Shown: positions 26,080-35,297, counted from the first letter of the stretch. The stretch: 64,000 nucleotides of DNA from an uncultured Tenacibaculum sp. (GCA_947501615.1 CANMWK010000001.1:186001-250000); one strand, 5' to 3'. The notes: a model not told the origin generated them from the sequence alone. Translations and numbers: made by a program.

Positions 26080-26844
26080 ATGGATATTAAAAAATACATT
26101 CCAAATTTTGTTACCCTTGGGAACTTGCTTTGTGGTACAATAGCTATTATACTAGCAGTTAGAGGGCATTTTTATGCTACAGCAATTTTTGTAGGTATTG
26201 GTATTGTTCTTGATTTCTTAGACGGTTTTTTGGCTAGATTGTTACAAGTCCAAGGTGAGTTAGGTAAACAATTAGATAGTTTAGCAGATTTGGTAACTAG
26301 CGGAGTAGTACCTGGTATTGTAATGATGCAATTTATGGTGCACAGTACATATTATAGAGAGTTTGGCTTTTCTTCATGGGATTCGGCATTAGATATAGGT
26401 TTAGGAATGGAAGATTTTCTTTCTATTGAATTACTAGGATTACTACTAACTCTTTTTGCTGGGTACAGGCTCGCAAAATTTAATATTGATACAAGACAAT
26501 CTGATAGCTTTATTGGTTTGCCTACTCCTGCAATGAACTTATTTGTAGTATCGTTACCAATGATAGCAGGGTATACAGAATCTAAATTTATTTTAGATAT
26601 TATTCATAACCAGTATTTTTTAATTGCTGTAACTCTTATACTTAGTTTTTTAATGGTTTCAGAATTACCTTTATTTTCTTTGAAGTTTAAATCATATGCT
26701 TTTAAAGATAATGTACTGAAATATATTTTTCTTTTTCTATCAGTAGTATTACTAATTGTATTGAAGTTTCTAGCAATTCCTGTAGTTATTATACTGTATA
26801 TTTTATTATCGGTTTTTAATAATTTAAAAGCTACAAATAAATAA
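26080..26844 (+). CDS. pssA: CDP-diacylglycerol--serine O-phosphatidyltransferase
   Basis: 254 residues with about seven membrane helices. The CDP-alcohol phosphatidyltransferase motif D-x2-DG-x2-AR-x8-G-x3-D-x3-D is complete between Asp45 and Asp70 (DFLDGFLAR, then GKQLDSLAD), supplying metal and CDP-DAG binding. The following TSGVVPGIVM and FIGLPTPA segments are those of the Bacillus-type PssA rather than phosphatidylglycerophosphate synthase. It makes phosphatidylserine, the precursor of phosphatidylethanolamine, in the inner membrane. Confidence 0.9.
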   Translation: MDIKKYIPNFVTLGNLLCGTIAIILAVRGHFYATAIFVGIGIVLDFLDGFLARLLQVQGELGKQLDSLADLVTSGVVPGIVMMQFMVHSTYYREFGFSSWDSALDIGLGMEDFLSIELLGLLLTLFAGYRLAKFNIDTRQSDSFIGLPTPAMNLFVVSLPMIAGYTESKFILDIIHNQYFLIAVTLILSFLMVSELPLFSLKFKSYAFKDNVLKYIFLFLSVVLLIVLKFLAIPVVIILYILLSVFNNLKATNK

Positions 26845-26951
26845 GTTTTACGATTAACGAATATACATTAATGGTTTGCATATATAGAATTGTAATAGTT
26901 TTATGAATGCTTTCTAAGTAGTTTTAAACTAGATTTTTTAGTTTGAACACG

Positions 26952-27482
26952 ATGAAAGTTTATGAAGCAGATATGACTGCTAAAGAAATTGAAAAAATTT
27001 CTAAAGCTTATGGTAAAGAGATTAGTAGTACGGTTTTTTGGGCTATTGTTTTTGCAGTTGCATTTATTTTTTTTAACATGAAGAATTATGGGAAATCTAT
27101 TTATAAACTAATTTTCAATTTACCAGTTTTCTTAATGTTTTTATCTCGTCTGTACAGGCTCACGAAGCTATTGTTTTTCGATACTATTCATCAAGATTTT
27201 GAAGAAAAGAAGAAAATCATCATAACACTTATTGTTGATGAAACTTTTGAAGGCTATTCATCTTTAGAAGGGACAAATAGTGCGCCAAGCATACAGTTTA
27301 AGGATAATCCTTATTTTAGGAGTATAGATGTTACTCGTGATTCATATTATAGAATATCAAAGAGGGATAAAATCAAAATTGAATTGAGTAAATATGGAAA
27401 ATGGATTATTAATATGAAATCTGGTTCGAGAATAATTGATTATATGAATATTAGAAAAAGTAGATTCAAAAAAAAGAGCTAG
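26952..27482 (+). CDS. Hypothetical membrane protein
   Basis: 176 residues from the ATG at 26952 (a TTG at 26943 would add three residues without support). I do not recognise the family. There are two hydrophobic segments at about 28-44 and 50-67, with a short basic link, then a soluble C-terminal domain (about 80-176) rich in beta-type residues (KIIITLIVDETFEGYSS, IKIELSKYGKWIINM) and a strongly basic tail (RKSRFKKKS). The layout resembles YcxB-like proteins, which have two helices followed by a cytosolic beta domain, but the match is weak. It is followed after four bases by a secreted protein gene. Confidence 0.65.
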   Translation: MKVYEADMTAKEIEKISKAYGKEISSTVFWAIVFAVAFIFFNMKNYGKSIYKLIFNLPVFLMFLSRLYRLTKLLFFDTIHQDFEEKKKIIITLIVDETFEGYSSLEGTNSAPSIQFKDNPYFRSIDVTRDSYYRISKRDKIKIELSKYGKWIINMKSGSRIIDYMNIRKSRFKKKS

Positions 27483-27486
27483 TACC

Positions 27487-28140
27487 ATGAAACGATTTCA
27501 AATCCTTATTTTATTTCTCTTATCAATTCGTTTAATTGCTCAAAATCAGAAAGCTAAATTCCAGTTTTCAGATGCTTTATTGCCTGTAGATTCCTTATTA
27601 GAAAAGAAGTTTGGATCAAAAAAAATGAATCAAATTAGAAAGAGATCGTCACTGAAAGTTTCTATTTTAGAATTGCAAAATAGTTTAAAAGGAACAGAAA
27701 GTCCACATAATAATAGTCTTTTAGGAATATGTGAATGTCATTTGATGGATGGGAAATTAGAAATTGTAAATTCTGTCGGATTCATGTCTGGTATTGCCAA
27801 TGTTATCGAGATAAATATTTCGGATCAGAGTTATGAATCGAAATTACACTATCGTACTGATGGTATTAAAATGCATAAATTCAATCCAAACGAAGAGTTT
27901 ATTCAGAATATAGTTTTACCATTTAAGCAATCTAGATTAGAAATTTCACCAGATTCAAAGTTTACACATTTAGGAATTATAAAAGGAAGGTTGACAGGAG
28001 AAACGTTGGTGTATTATGAGCAAAACGATAATGAAAAAGGCTACAAAAAACTTCAGAAAAAAGTGATTTCAACTTTTGAATGTCAACTTCAAGATATGAA
28101 TACATTATTACTTGAAATTGAGAAAAAAAATAGAAATTAG
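27487..28140 (+). CDS. Hypothetical secreted protein
   Basis: 217 residues with a signal peptide (MKRFQILILFLLSIRLIAQ). No family recognised. The mature part is mixed alpha/beta, with an early helical segment (LEKKFGSKKMNQIRKRSS) and a central LGICECHLMDGKLEIVNS containing two cysteines (about residues 79 and 81), then beta-rich sequence to the end. It lies four bases after the two-helix membrane protein and 32 nt before the first of the two giant paralogues, and reads as part of the same accessory operon. Confidence 0.65.
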   Translation: MKRFQILILFLLSIRLIAQNQKAKFQFSDALLPVDSLLEKKFGSKKMNQIRKRSSLKVSILELQNSLKGTESPHNNSLLGICECHLMDGKLEIVNSVGFMSGIANVIEINISDQSYESKLHYRTDGIKMHKFNPNEEFIQNIVLPFKQSRLEISPDSKFTHLGIIKGRLTGETLVYYEQNDNEKGYKKLQKKVISTFECQLQDMNTLLLEIEKKNRN

Positions 28141-28172
28141 ATCGACTTATTCGAATTTAAAAATTATTAAAA

Positions 28173-30566
28173 ATGAAAAGAGAAGCGCTACTATTATTCT
28201 TGTTTACAATATCCATTTATATTGGTTTTTCGCAAACAAAGGATACTTTATATTTTGATGCGAAATGGAAAAAGACCACAAAAGAAAATCACCAGTATTT
28301 TAGACCTCTTCCTTTAAAAGTTGTAGATAGTCTTTCTTTAATTCGAGATTATTATAAAAATGGCAAGCTACAAATGCAAGGCTATGTATATACAGATAAT
28401 CAGAAAAAATATGTTGGTGACATTTATTGGTATACCAAAGATGGGTTTGATGCCTCATATTCACAATATATAAATACAACTAACCAACCACTCACTTATT
28501 ATCATAATAATGGTACCACTTGGAAAACGAATACCTACAAAAACAATATTAAGCATGGAAAGATAAAACTGCATAATAATTTTGGTGTAGTAATTAGTGA
28601 AGAGTATTATAATGATGGACTAAAGTTAAATGACACGATTGGTGGTTTTTCTAAAATATATTATTCGACAAATGGAAATAAAAAATTAGCATTTAATAAA
28701 AACACAAAACGAGTTTTTAAGGAACTTGAAGTGCTGTATTGGATGAAAACCGGAAAACCTGCTACAATAACACTATATGATAAACACGATAATATTGTGA
28801 ATCGTAAAATATATGGTGTAAATGGCGATTTACTTAAACATTATAAAAAAGAAGATTTTTATGGAGATGATTTAGTCAATGGAAATTCTTACGAAGAGAG
28901 AACAAATAATGGTTTAGTAGTTACTATAGACAGTACTTCGGAAAAAGGTTTTAAAAAACAAGTTGTTGAAATTAATGATGTAAATCTAATAAAAGGTAGT
29001 TATGGAGATATAGATTTTTACAAAAAAGTTACTAAAAATAAATATAAACACCTTAATTATAGTGTTTTATATAGAGAGGTGAATAGTAAACTATTTACAG
29101 CATTTAAAACCTATGGTTATAGTACTAGAACATATTCTTATGATAATATTTTTCATGAAGATGATGCTATTGTTCCTGTAGCAGATATAAAAGAGCAATC
29201 AGTTGTAGACTTATTTAAATCATTACAAAATATAGCTTGGGGAACTAATTTTACACTTAAAAAAAGATATGGTAAAGACAGTATTTCACACAGAGTACGT
29301 TTTAAATATTTTAATCCTACTATTTTCTCTTACACACATGAAGTTTTTGATATCAATAGAAGTGGTGGACTGGGTTCTTTTATTACTGATAAAAATGAGG
29401 ATATAAAAAAATGGCGTATACGAAATCAAGAGTTTTTTACCATTCGCGTTTTTTTATTGAATGGTACAAAACCTATTTTAGTGTTAACAGAGAGAGGAAA
29501 TATTGACTATTATATTATTCCTACTAAAAATAATAAGTTTATTATCAACTTTGAAGATAGAAATGATCAAGAAATAACTCCTATGGTCTATGAAAATTTT
29601 AGTAATTCTATGCTAGAACAACTTATAATAAGGAATAATGTACAAGAATTTTACAATATAAAAAATGAAGAAAAAAAGCAATTTATAGCAAACATCTTCA
29701 ATGAAAAAATAATAGAAAAAGGTTATGATAGTATACAATTTGTTCATCAGTACATTTTAGGTAGAAATGCAGCAGAAACTGATATTTATAATTTACAATT
29801 AAAAAAACTACCTATGAAAAATATAAGACAAGTATATCATGATATAGGAAATTTACAAGTGTTGGCGAATAACGAAGTTTTTTATATTGATGTTTTAGGA
29901 AATGTAACAGAGCCAAAATCAATTTCGTATTCTTTTTGTGGAACCGTAAGTGCTACGGATTTTACGATTATGAAAACCGATGCTAAATCGTCTAAAAATA
30001 AGATAAAAATTAGCTATGGAGGAATGGGAAGAAGACATCATTATGAAGAAATTTTGACACTGGATAATTTAGATGCTTCCTATGATTTAAAATTTCTGAA
30101 TAATACAAAAGAAGATGGATATGACGGTAATAGTATGTTTATAGAAGGGTATGTAAATCGAACTAATGCACTTATTGCATCAAAAAATAAAAAGTTTGGA
30201 TTGTATACCTATAATCATAAAAATGTGAAATATAAAAGAAAGAAAAGTAAACCAAAAAAAATTGTTGATGAAGATGGAATTGAAAATGAACTTCCAGAAA
30301 TCATAGCTCCTAGTGCGCCTGAATATGGAAACACTTCAGCAAAAGAAATACTACCAGTGGTGTATGATAGCATAAAGTTAAAAGATCCTTTAATTATTGT
30401 AGAAAAAGATAATTCTTATGGCATTTTAAGTAAACCTGGTACTATTCCAACATTGAAATATCGAACACTAGGTAAAGTAATAAATAATTTTATGCCTTAT
30501 CAAAAACAGAATGGAGAAAAGGGTTGGATTGATGTTAATACTCTTGTGGAGTTTCCTGAGGAATAA
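28173..30566 (+). CDS. Large secreted protein with YwqK/MORN-like and WG-like repeats, paralogue A
   Basis: 797 residues with a signal peptide ending FSQ at about residue 20. Residues 25-180 contain repeats of the MORN/YwqK type (YYKNGKLQMQGYVY, YYHNNGTTWKTNTY, KHGKIKLHNNFGVVISEEYY), beta-hairpins seen in proteins such as YwqK. The middle (about 250-560) is unrecognised. The last 110 residues (KKFGLYTYN, EILPVVYDSIKL, DNSYGILSK, GWIDVN) have the spacing of WG beta repeats. No catalytic motif stands out; the protein is probably periplasmic or on the outer surface. It is a full-length paralogue of the next gene. Confidence 0.75.
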   Translation: MKREALLLFLFTISIYIGFSQTKDTLYFDAKWKKTTKENHQYFRPLPLKVVDSLSLIRDYYKNGKLQMQGYVYTDNQKKYVGDIYWYTKDGFDASYSQYINTTNQPLTYYHNNGTTWKTNTYKNNIKHGKIKLHNNFGVVISEEYYNDGLKLNDTIGGFSKIYYSTNGNKKLAFNKNTKRVFKELEVLYWMKTGKPATITLYDKHDNIVNRKIYGVNGDLLKHYKKEDFYGDDLVNGNSYEERTNNGLVVTIDSTSEKGFKKQVVEINDVNLIKGSYGDIDFYKKVTKNKYKHLNYSVLYREVNSKLFTAFKTYGYSTRTYSYDNIFHEDDAIVPVADIKEQSVVDLFKSLQNIAWGTNFTLKKRYGKDSISHRVRFKYFNPTIFSYTHEVFDINRSGGLGSFITDKNEDIKKWRIRNQEFFTIRVFLLNGTKPILVLTERGNIDYYIIPTKNNKFIINFEDRNDQEITPMVYENFSNSMLEQLIIRNNVQEFYNIKNEEKKQFIANIFNEKIIEKGYDSIQFVHQYILGRNAAETDIYNLQLKKLPMKNIRQVYHDIGNLQVLANNEVFYIDVLGNVTEPKSISYSFCGTVSATDFTIMKTDAKSSKNKIKISYGGMGRRHHYEEILTLDNLDASYDLKFLNNTKEDGYDGNSMFIEGYVNRTNALIASKNKKFGLYTYNHKNVKYKRKKSKPKKIVDEDGIENELPEIIAPSAPEYGNTSAKEILPVVYDSIKLKDPLIIVEKDNSYGILSKPGTIPTLKYRTLGKVINNFMPYQKQNGEKGWIDVNTLVEFPEE
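28249..28387 (+). repeat. Direct repeat inside paralogue A (139 nt identical to 30705-30843)
   Basis: Base-by-base comparison shows 139 uninterrupted identities with 30705-30843, offset 2,456. The segment encodes the stretch from Tyr-Phe-Asp-Ala-Lys-Trp to GYV. Outside it the two genes diverge at once, at both synonymous and amino-acid-changing sites. Confidence 0.9.
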
Positions 30567-30628
30567 GGTTAAAATGAAGATTAAATTTTGTTCCTCATTA
30601 ATTTAGAGTAGGAACCTTACTTAAAAAT

Positions 30629-33040
30629 ATGAAAATTAAAACGTTAATATTATTCCTATTGTTGGCATTAAGCTATACGAGTTTTTCTCAGGCCAAAGAC
30701 ACGCTATATTTTGATGCGAAATGGAAAAAGACCACAAAAGAAAATCACCAGTATTTTAGACCTCTTCCTTTAAAAGTTGTAGATAGTCTTTCTTTAATTC
30801 GAGATTATTATAAAAATGGCAAGCTACAAATGCAAGGCTATGTGTATACTCATAATAATAATTTATTTGCAGGTGATTTGTATATATATACCAAAGACGG
30901 ATATGATTCGTCATTTACTCCATACATTAATACTACAAATAAACCATTAACCTATTATCATAATAATGGTACGGTTTGGAAAACTAATGCCTATCAAAAA
31001 GATGTAAAGGATGGAAAAATAGATTTATATAATGACCTTGGGGATAAAATAGGATCAGAAACTTATAGTAGTGGTAACTATATGAATGATACTATAAGCA
31101 AATTTGTTAGCAAGTATTATGCTACTAATAAAAATAAACAAATCTCTTTCAACAGAAATGCAAAAGAAGTATTTAAACCAGTAAAAGCTGTTTATCATAT
31201 GAAAACTGGAAAACTTGCCCAAGTATCAGTTTTCAAAAAAAGATATGAAATAATTAATCAAAAAACTTATGCGCAAAGTGGAAGGCTAATTAAAGCTTAC
31301 AATAAAAATGATTTTTCAGGAGAAAATTTAACGAATGGAATTGACTACCGCCCAATAACGACGAATGGTTTTGTTGTTGGAATAGATCGTGTTCCCCACA
31401 CAAGTCAATCAAGTCAAATTATTAAAATAAATGATATAGATGTTTTAAATGTATACGATTATGGTAAACTAGATTTTTTTAAAAAAATAGCTTCAAATCA
31501 ATATCAATTACTCAATTATAGGATTGTACCTTCCAGACAAAAAAAAGAAGAAAGAAAACTCTTTTTATCAAAGGGGTTTCATACTTACAATCTTTATGAT
31601 CGTAAGAGAGTTTACGATAAAAATTGTGAAAGTATACCAGTTAAGGATATTAAAGAGCAATCAGTCTCAGAATTATTAGGTTTATTAAAAAAGTATGAGT
31701 GGAGTAGCACCTATTTTACAGTAGTAAATAGGAAAGACAGTACTGCGCATAAGATAAGTTTTAAACAACTTAATAATCAGGTTTTTACTGAAGTAGATCG
31801 AGTGTTTGGAACAAATGAAATGAGAGATTTTCGTGCTTTATACATACCAAAGAATGATAATATTAGCAAGTGGTACATATATAAATCAAAACTATATGCT
31901 ATTCAAATATTTCTAATAAATAAGACAAAACCTATATTAATTTTTAGTGTAAATGGTAGCATTGAACATGCCATTATTCCTATGAAGGATAATACGTTTT
32001 ATACCACTTTTAAAGATTGGAACAAAAATAAACCAACAATGAAATCTTATGAAAGTCTGAATGATGCAAACTTAAAGTTTTTAATGGCTAATGCAACTCA
32101 AAAGTTTTATAAGATTCTAAAAAAGGATAACAAGCAATTCATAGCCAATATTTATAACGAAATAGTAGTTAAAAAGCCTTATGATACTATACAAATGTAT
32201 AACGAATTTATTATTGGTGATAACAAAAATCAAATAGACATATATAACACATTACTCCATAAATTACCTATCGAAAATAGTAGACAAGTATATTATGATA
32301 GAGGGAATCTTCAAATACTTACTGATAAAAAAGTATTTTATGTTGATCCTTTAGGGAAAGAAGCTCAAAGAAATGACATAAAAAACTTTTTAGAATGTGG
32401 TTTTGATGAAGAATTTCATTCCAAAAAGTTTAAGATAATTAAAACTAAAGCTAAAAAACCTTTGAATGCTATTGTGGAATCTACAGTTTCAGGAACATTA
32501 AAATATACAATAATTTTGAGTTTAAAAAATCTAGATACTTCTTTCAAAGTTACTTTTTTAAATAGAAGAAAAGAAGATCATTATGGCAGTAATAATAATT
32601 TGTTTTTAGACGACGGCTATATAAACCAAACTAATGTACTTGTTGTATCAAAAAATAAAAAGTTTGGATTGTACACTTATAATTATAATAATGTTGCCTA
32701 TGAAAAAAAGAAAAGTAAATCTAAAAAAAACGTTGATGAAGATGGGGATGGGGGAGAACATGAACCTCCAGAAGCTATAGCTTTCAATGCACCTTTATAC
32801 GGAAATACTTCAGCAAAAGAAATACTGCCAGTAGTGTATGATAGTATAAAGTTAAACGAACCTTTAATTATTGTTGAAAAGGATAATTCTTATGGCATTT
32901 TAGACAAAACTAGTACTATTCCCGAATTGAAATATCGAACACTAGGTAAAGTACATAATAATTTTATGCCTTACGAAAAACTGAATGGAGAAAAGGGATG
33001 GATAGATGTAAGATCATTACAAGAGTTTTTAAAACAGTAA
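30629..33040 (+). CDS. Large secreted protein with YwqK/MORN-like and WG-like repeats, paralogue B
   Basis: 803 residues with signal peptide MKIKTLILFLLLALSYTSFSQ. The domain order equals paralogue A: MORN/YwqK-like hairpins at about 25-180, an unrecognised central region, and WG-like repeats in the last 110 residues, with an extra acidic insertion (VDEDGDGGEHEPPEA) before them. It aligns with A end to end, but only the N-terminal and C-terminal parts are strongly conserved. It begins 62 nt after A and ends before a long bidirectional terminator, so it is the last gene of the accessory run. Function unknown. Confidence 0.75.
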   Translation: MKIKTLILFLLLALSYTSFSQAKDTLYFDAKWKKTTKENHQYFRPLPLKVVDSLSLIRDYYKNGKLQMQGYVYTHNNNLFAGDLYIYTKDGYDSSFTPYINTTNKPLTYYHNNGTVWKTNAYQKDVKDGKIDLYNDLGDKIGSETYSSGNYMNDTISKFVSKYYATNKNKQISFNRNAKEVFKPVKAVYHMKTGKLAQVSVFKKRYEIINQKTYAQSGRLIKAYNKNDFSGENLTNGIDYRPITTNGFVVGIDRVPHTSQSSQIIKINDIDVLNVYDYGKLDFFKKIASNQYQLLNYRIVPSRQKKEERKLFLSKGFHTYNLYDRKRVYDKNCESIPVKDIKEQSVSELLGLLKKYEWSSTYFTVVNRKDSTAHKISFKQLNNQVFTEVDRVFGTNEMRDFRALYIPKNDNISKWYIYKSKLYAIQIFLINKTKPILIFSVNGSIEHAIIPMKDNTFYTTFKDWNKNKPTMKSYESLNDANLKFLMANATQKFYKILKKDNKQFIANIYNEIVVKKPYDTIQMYNEFIIGDNKNQIDIYNTLLHKLPIENSRQVYYDRGNLQILTDKKVFYVDPLGKEAQRNDIKNFLECGFDEEFHSKKFKIIKTKAKKPLNAIVESTVSGTLKYTIILSLKNLDTSFKVTFLNRRKEDHYGSNNNLFLDDGYINQTNVLVVSKNKKFGLYTYNYNNVAYEKKKSKSKKNVDEDGDGGEHEPPEAIAFNAPLYGNTSAKEILPVVYDSIKLNEPLIIVEKDNSYGILDKTSTIPELKYRTLGKVHNNFMPYEKLNGEKGWIDVRSLQEFLKQ
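30705..30843 (+). repeat. Direct repeat inside paralogue B (139 nt identical to 28249-28387)
   Basis: Second copy of the 139-nt identity block, at the same position relative to the signal peptide as in paralogue A. Confidence 0.9.
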
Positions 33041-33056
33041 ATTAGTTTTTAACTAT

Positions 33057-33106
33057 AAAAGGTCTAAAAAGTTGCAATTTAATCAACTCAACTTTTTAGA
33101 CCTTTT
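33057..33106. terminator. Bidirectional terminator between paralogue B and the oxidoreductase
   Basis: An 18-bp perfect stem (arms 33057-33074 and 33089-33106, AAAAGGTCTAAAAAGTTG and its complement) with A-run and T-run at its two ends. It serves the two genes converging from either side. Confidence 0.88.
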
Positions 33107-33109
33107 ATT

Positions 33110-33622
33110 TTAAAAAGCTGCTAAATATGCTTTTGTGTTTTCTTCTAAAACAGTTGCTTCAGGATTAAACATTGCGCCATATAATCTATGTAAGTTCGTA
33201 AACTCTGCGCCACAAAATCTAAAAGTAAGGATAACATCATTTAAAAGTTCTTCTAAAGGAATTCCATTAGGAGCTTTATAATTTTCTTCAGCTCCACCAG
33301 TAGAAACTGCTAACCCTATTTTTTTACCTTTAATTTTATCACCACCTTCACCGAAAGACCAACCATAAGTAAAAACATCATCTATGTATTTTTTTAAAGC
33401 ATAAGGTGTACTAAACCAATGTAATGGGAATTGAAAAATAACTTCATCGTAATTTTCGATTAGTGCTTGTTCTTTTGCTACATCGAAATTTAATGAAGGA
33501 TATGCTTTATAGATTTCATGAATTGTATATGTCTCATTATCTTTCTTTAGTTCATTGATCCATTTTTTATTAACTACCGAATTTTCAATATTAGGGTGGG
33601 TTACTATAACTAATTTTTTCAT
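33110..33622 (-). CDS. NAD(P)H-dependent oxidoreductase, flavodoxin-like fold (MdaB/KefF type)
   Basis: 170 residues. The start KKLVIVTHPNIENSVVNKKW is the flavin phosphate loop of the flavodoxin_2 family, EVIFQFPLHWFSTPYALKKYID is the conserved FPLxWxxxPaxLKxyiD motif, and KKIGLAVSTGG contacts the isoalloxazine ring. These FMN/FAD enzymes reduce quinones or electrophiles with two electrons. The gene diverges from an HxlR regulator across 109 nt, a common pairing in which the regulator senses reactive electrophiles or oxidants and controls the reductase. Confidence 0.92.
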   Translation of the reverse strand: MKKLVIVTHPNIENSVVNKKWINELKKDNETYTIHEIYKAYPSLNFDVAKEQALIENYDEVIFQFPLHWFSTPYALKKYIDDVFTYGWSFGEGGDKIKGKKIGLAVSTGGAEENYKAPNGIPLEELLNDVILTFRFCGAEFTNLHRLYGAMFNPEATVLEENTKAYLAAF

Positions 33623-33666
33623 TTTGTTTGCTGTTATTTTATTATGATATAAATTTAGTATTTTTG

Positions 33667-33716
33667 CTATATAAAATATAGTAACTTGTTATAAAATATC
33701 ACTATACTAAAGTATA
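33667..33716. promoter_or_regulatory. Candidate HxlR operator region
   Basis: Two inverted repeats lie in the divergent spacer: CTATA-N5-TATAG (33667-33681) and TATACT-N2-AGTATA (33703-33716). Their TA-rich dyads are of the kind bound by dimeric winged-helix regulators. The proximal one lies 16 nt from the regulator ATG, suggesting autoregulation. Confidence 0.45.
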
Positions 33717-33731
33717 CTAATCTTGTAATTT

Positions 33732-34091
33732 ATGGAAGTATTAAGAACATTCCCCAAAATAAAAAAGTGTAAAATCAGCTATGTTTTAGCTGTTAATGAT
33801 ACATTAAATGTGTTAAGTGGAAAATGGAAACTACCTATTATAGCGTCTTTATTGTATGAAAAAAAACGTTTTAAAGCCATTCAGGATGATCTTACTACTA
33901 TTACACCAAGAATGTTATCAAAAGAATTAAAAGACTTAGAGATGAATGGTATTGTATTACGAATTGTACATGATTCTCGTCCAGTTTTAATAGAGTATGA
34001 ACTAACAGAATCTGGAAAGACAATAACCAAGGTTTTAGATAGTATGGTAGAGTGGGGGTTAAAGCATCGAGAACTAACGATAGGTAGTTGA
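33732..34091 (+). CDS. HxlR family transcriptional regulator
   Basis: 119 residues. The winged-helix core is clear: VLSGKWKLPIIASLLYEKKRF, then ITPRMLSKELKDLEMNGIVLR (recognition helix) and VLIEYELTESGKTI (wing), ending LDSMVEWGLKHRE. A single Cys near the N-terminus (residue 11, KKCK) is at the place where HypR/QorR-type members sense disulfide stress. It is divergent from the flavin reductase gene, its likely target. The last 18 bases overlap the end of the convergent 162-residue membrane protein gene. Confidence 0.92.
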   Translation: MEVLRTFPKIKKCKISYVLAVNDTLNVLSGKWKLPIIASLLYEKKRFKAIQDDLTTITPRMLSKELKDLEMNGIVLRIVHDSRPVLIEYELTESGKTITKVLDSMVEWGLKHRELTIGS

Positions 34092-34562
34092 TTTTAACTT
34101 GTAACTTATCGAAGTTAAAATACTAACTAAAGGAACTACACTTAAAAGAAAGAGAAATAAGAACAATGTTACCACTAAAAAACCACTGTAGTCCACAGTA
34201 GTATTCCAAAACTCTTCTTGAGTAGGGGAATAGTTATAATCTTTATATAAAATGTAAGAAATTGTTATTAGTAAAAATGCACTAGCTACTACTTTTAAGA
34301 ATAATAGCTCTTTAAATAACTTTCCTTTGAAAAAATCGATGAGTTTATAAATTAAAAAATTGAAGATAAATAGTAAAAAAAATAAGAAAAAGAAATGATG
34401 ATAATAAATAACATAATACGTATCATGAATATTTATGTCCAAAGATAATTCATGAATAACTTCATGTTTATTGGAATTAAAATAACCACTAAAGGACATA
34501 GAAATTAGTAAAGATATGATCCCTAAAAAAATAAAATAATAATACGGTTTTACACGAAGCAT
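34074..34562 (-). CDS. Hypothetical four-helix membrane protein with an HDTYYV motif
   Basis: 162 residues, no family assigned. Predicted helices lie at about 8-27, 52-72, 87-106 and 126-150. After helix 1 a periplasmic loop leads to INIHDTYYVIYYHHF at about 43-57, directly before helix 2. This resembles the HDTYxVxxHFH segment of haem-copper oxidase subunit I, which carries part of the haem/CuB ligand set, but the rest of the oxidase is absent. The gene begins right next to the lptB stop, so it is read from the lptB transcript. Confidence 0.6.
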   Translation of the reverse strand: MLRVKPYYYFIFLGIISLLISMSFSGYFNSNKHEVIHELSLDINIHDTYYVIYYHHFFFLFFLLFIFNFLIYKLIDFFKGKLFKELLFLKVVASAFLLITISYILYKDYNYSPTQEEFWNTTVDYSGFLVVTLFLFLFLLSVVPLVSILTSISYKLKSTTYR

Positions 34563-35297
34563 CTAGAATTTTTTCTTTTTAAGCTCAAAATCCTTACCTA
34601 AATATACTTTTCTTACCATTTCATCTGCAGCTAATTCTTCAGGAATTCCTTCTTTTAAAATACCACCTTGATACATTAAATACGAACGGTCTGTAATTGC
34701 TAATGTAGCTTGTACATCATGATCGGTAATAAGAATACCAATATTTTTATTTTTTAGTTTCGCAACAATTCCTTGAATATCCTCTACAGCAATTGGATCA
34801 ACACCAGCAAAAGGCTCGTCTAATAAAATAAATTTAGGATCTGAAGCTAAACAACGTGCTATTTCTGTACGTCTTCTTTCTCCACCAGATAATAAATCGC
34901 CTCTATTTTTGCGCACATGCCCCAAACTGAATTCATCGATTAATTCTTCTAATCTTTGTTTGCGTTCTTCTTTAGTACGATCTGTAAATTCTAAAACAGA
35001 TAAAATATTATCCTCTACCGATAGTTTTCTAAAAACTGAAGCTTCTTGTGCTAAATATCCTATTCCTTTTTGAGCACGTTTATACATTGCGTCTTCAGTA
35101 ATTCTTTCATTATCAAGGTATATATTGCCAGCATTGGGCTTAATCATACCTACAATCATATAAAAAGAAGTTGTCTTTCCTGCACCATTTGGTCCCAATA
35201 AACCGATTATTTCTCCCTGTTTTACTTGTAAAGAAATACCTTTAACAACCTTACGACTACCGTAGATTTTTTGTATGTTATCTGCTCTTAGTATCAT
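34563..35297 (-). CDS. lptB: LPS export ABC transporter ATP-binding protein
   Basis: 244 residues. Walker A is [12 protein letters not shown], the signature is [15 protein letters not shown], and Walker B is [19 protein letters not shown], the exact LptB wording; the H-loop is ITDHDV. As the ATPase of LptB2FG it powers lifting of LPS from the inner membrane into the Lpt bridge. The linkage with kdsD and tatC is often seen in flavobacteria. 133 nt separate it from the preceding AhpD-like gene, with no obvious consensus promoter. Confidence 0.95.
   Translation of the reverse strand: MILRADNIQKIYGSRKVVKGISLQVKQGEIIGLLGPNGAGKTTSFYMIVGMIKPNAGNIYLDNERITEDAMYKRAQKGIGYLAQEASVFRKLSVEDNILSVLEFTDRTKEERKQRLEELIDEFSLGHVRKNRGDLLSGGERRRTEIARCLASDPKFILLDEPFAGVDPIAVEDIQGIVAKLKNKNIGILITDHDVQATLAITDRSYLMYQGGILKEGIPEELAADEMVRKVYLGKDFELKKKKF

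Noticed and set aside
28173..33040. YwqK-like repeats as evidence of a toxin-antitoxin module
   Set aside because: Only the beta-hairpin repeats are shared. The proteins are secreted, about 800 residues long, and no toxin gene is adjacent, so the label would mislead.
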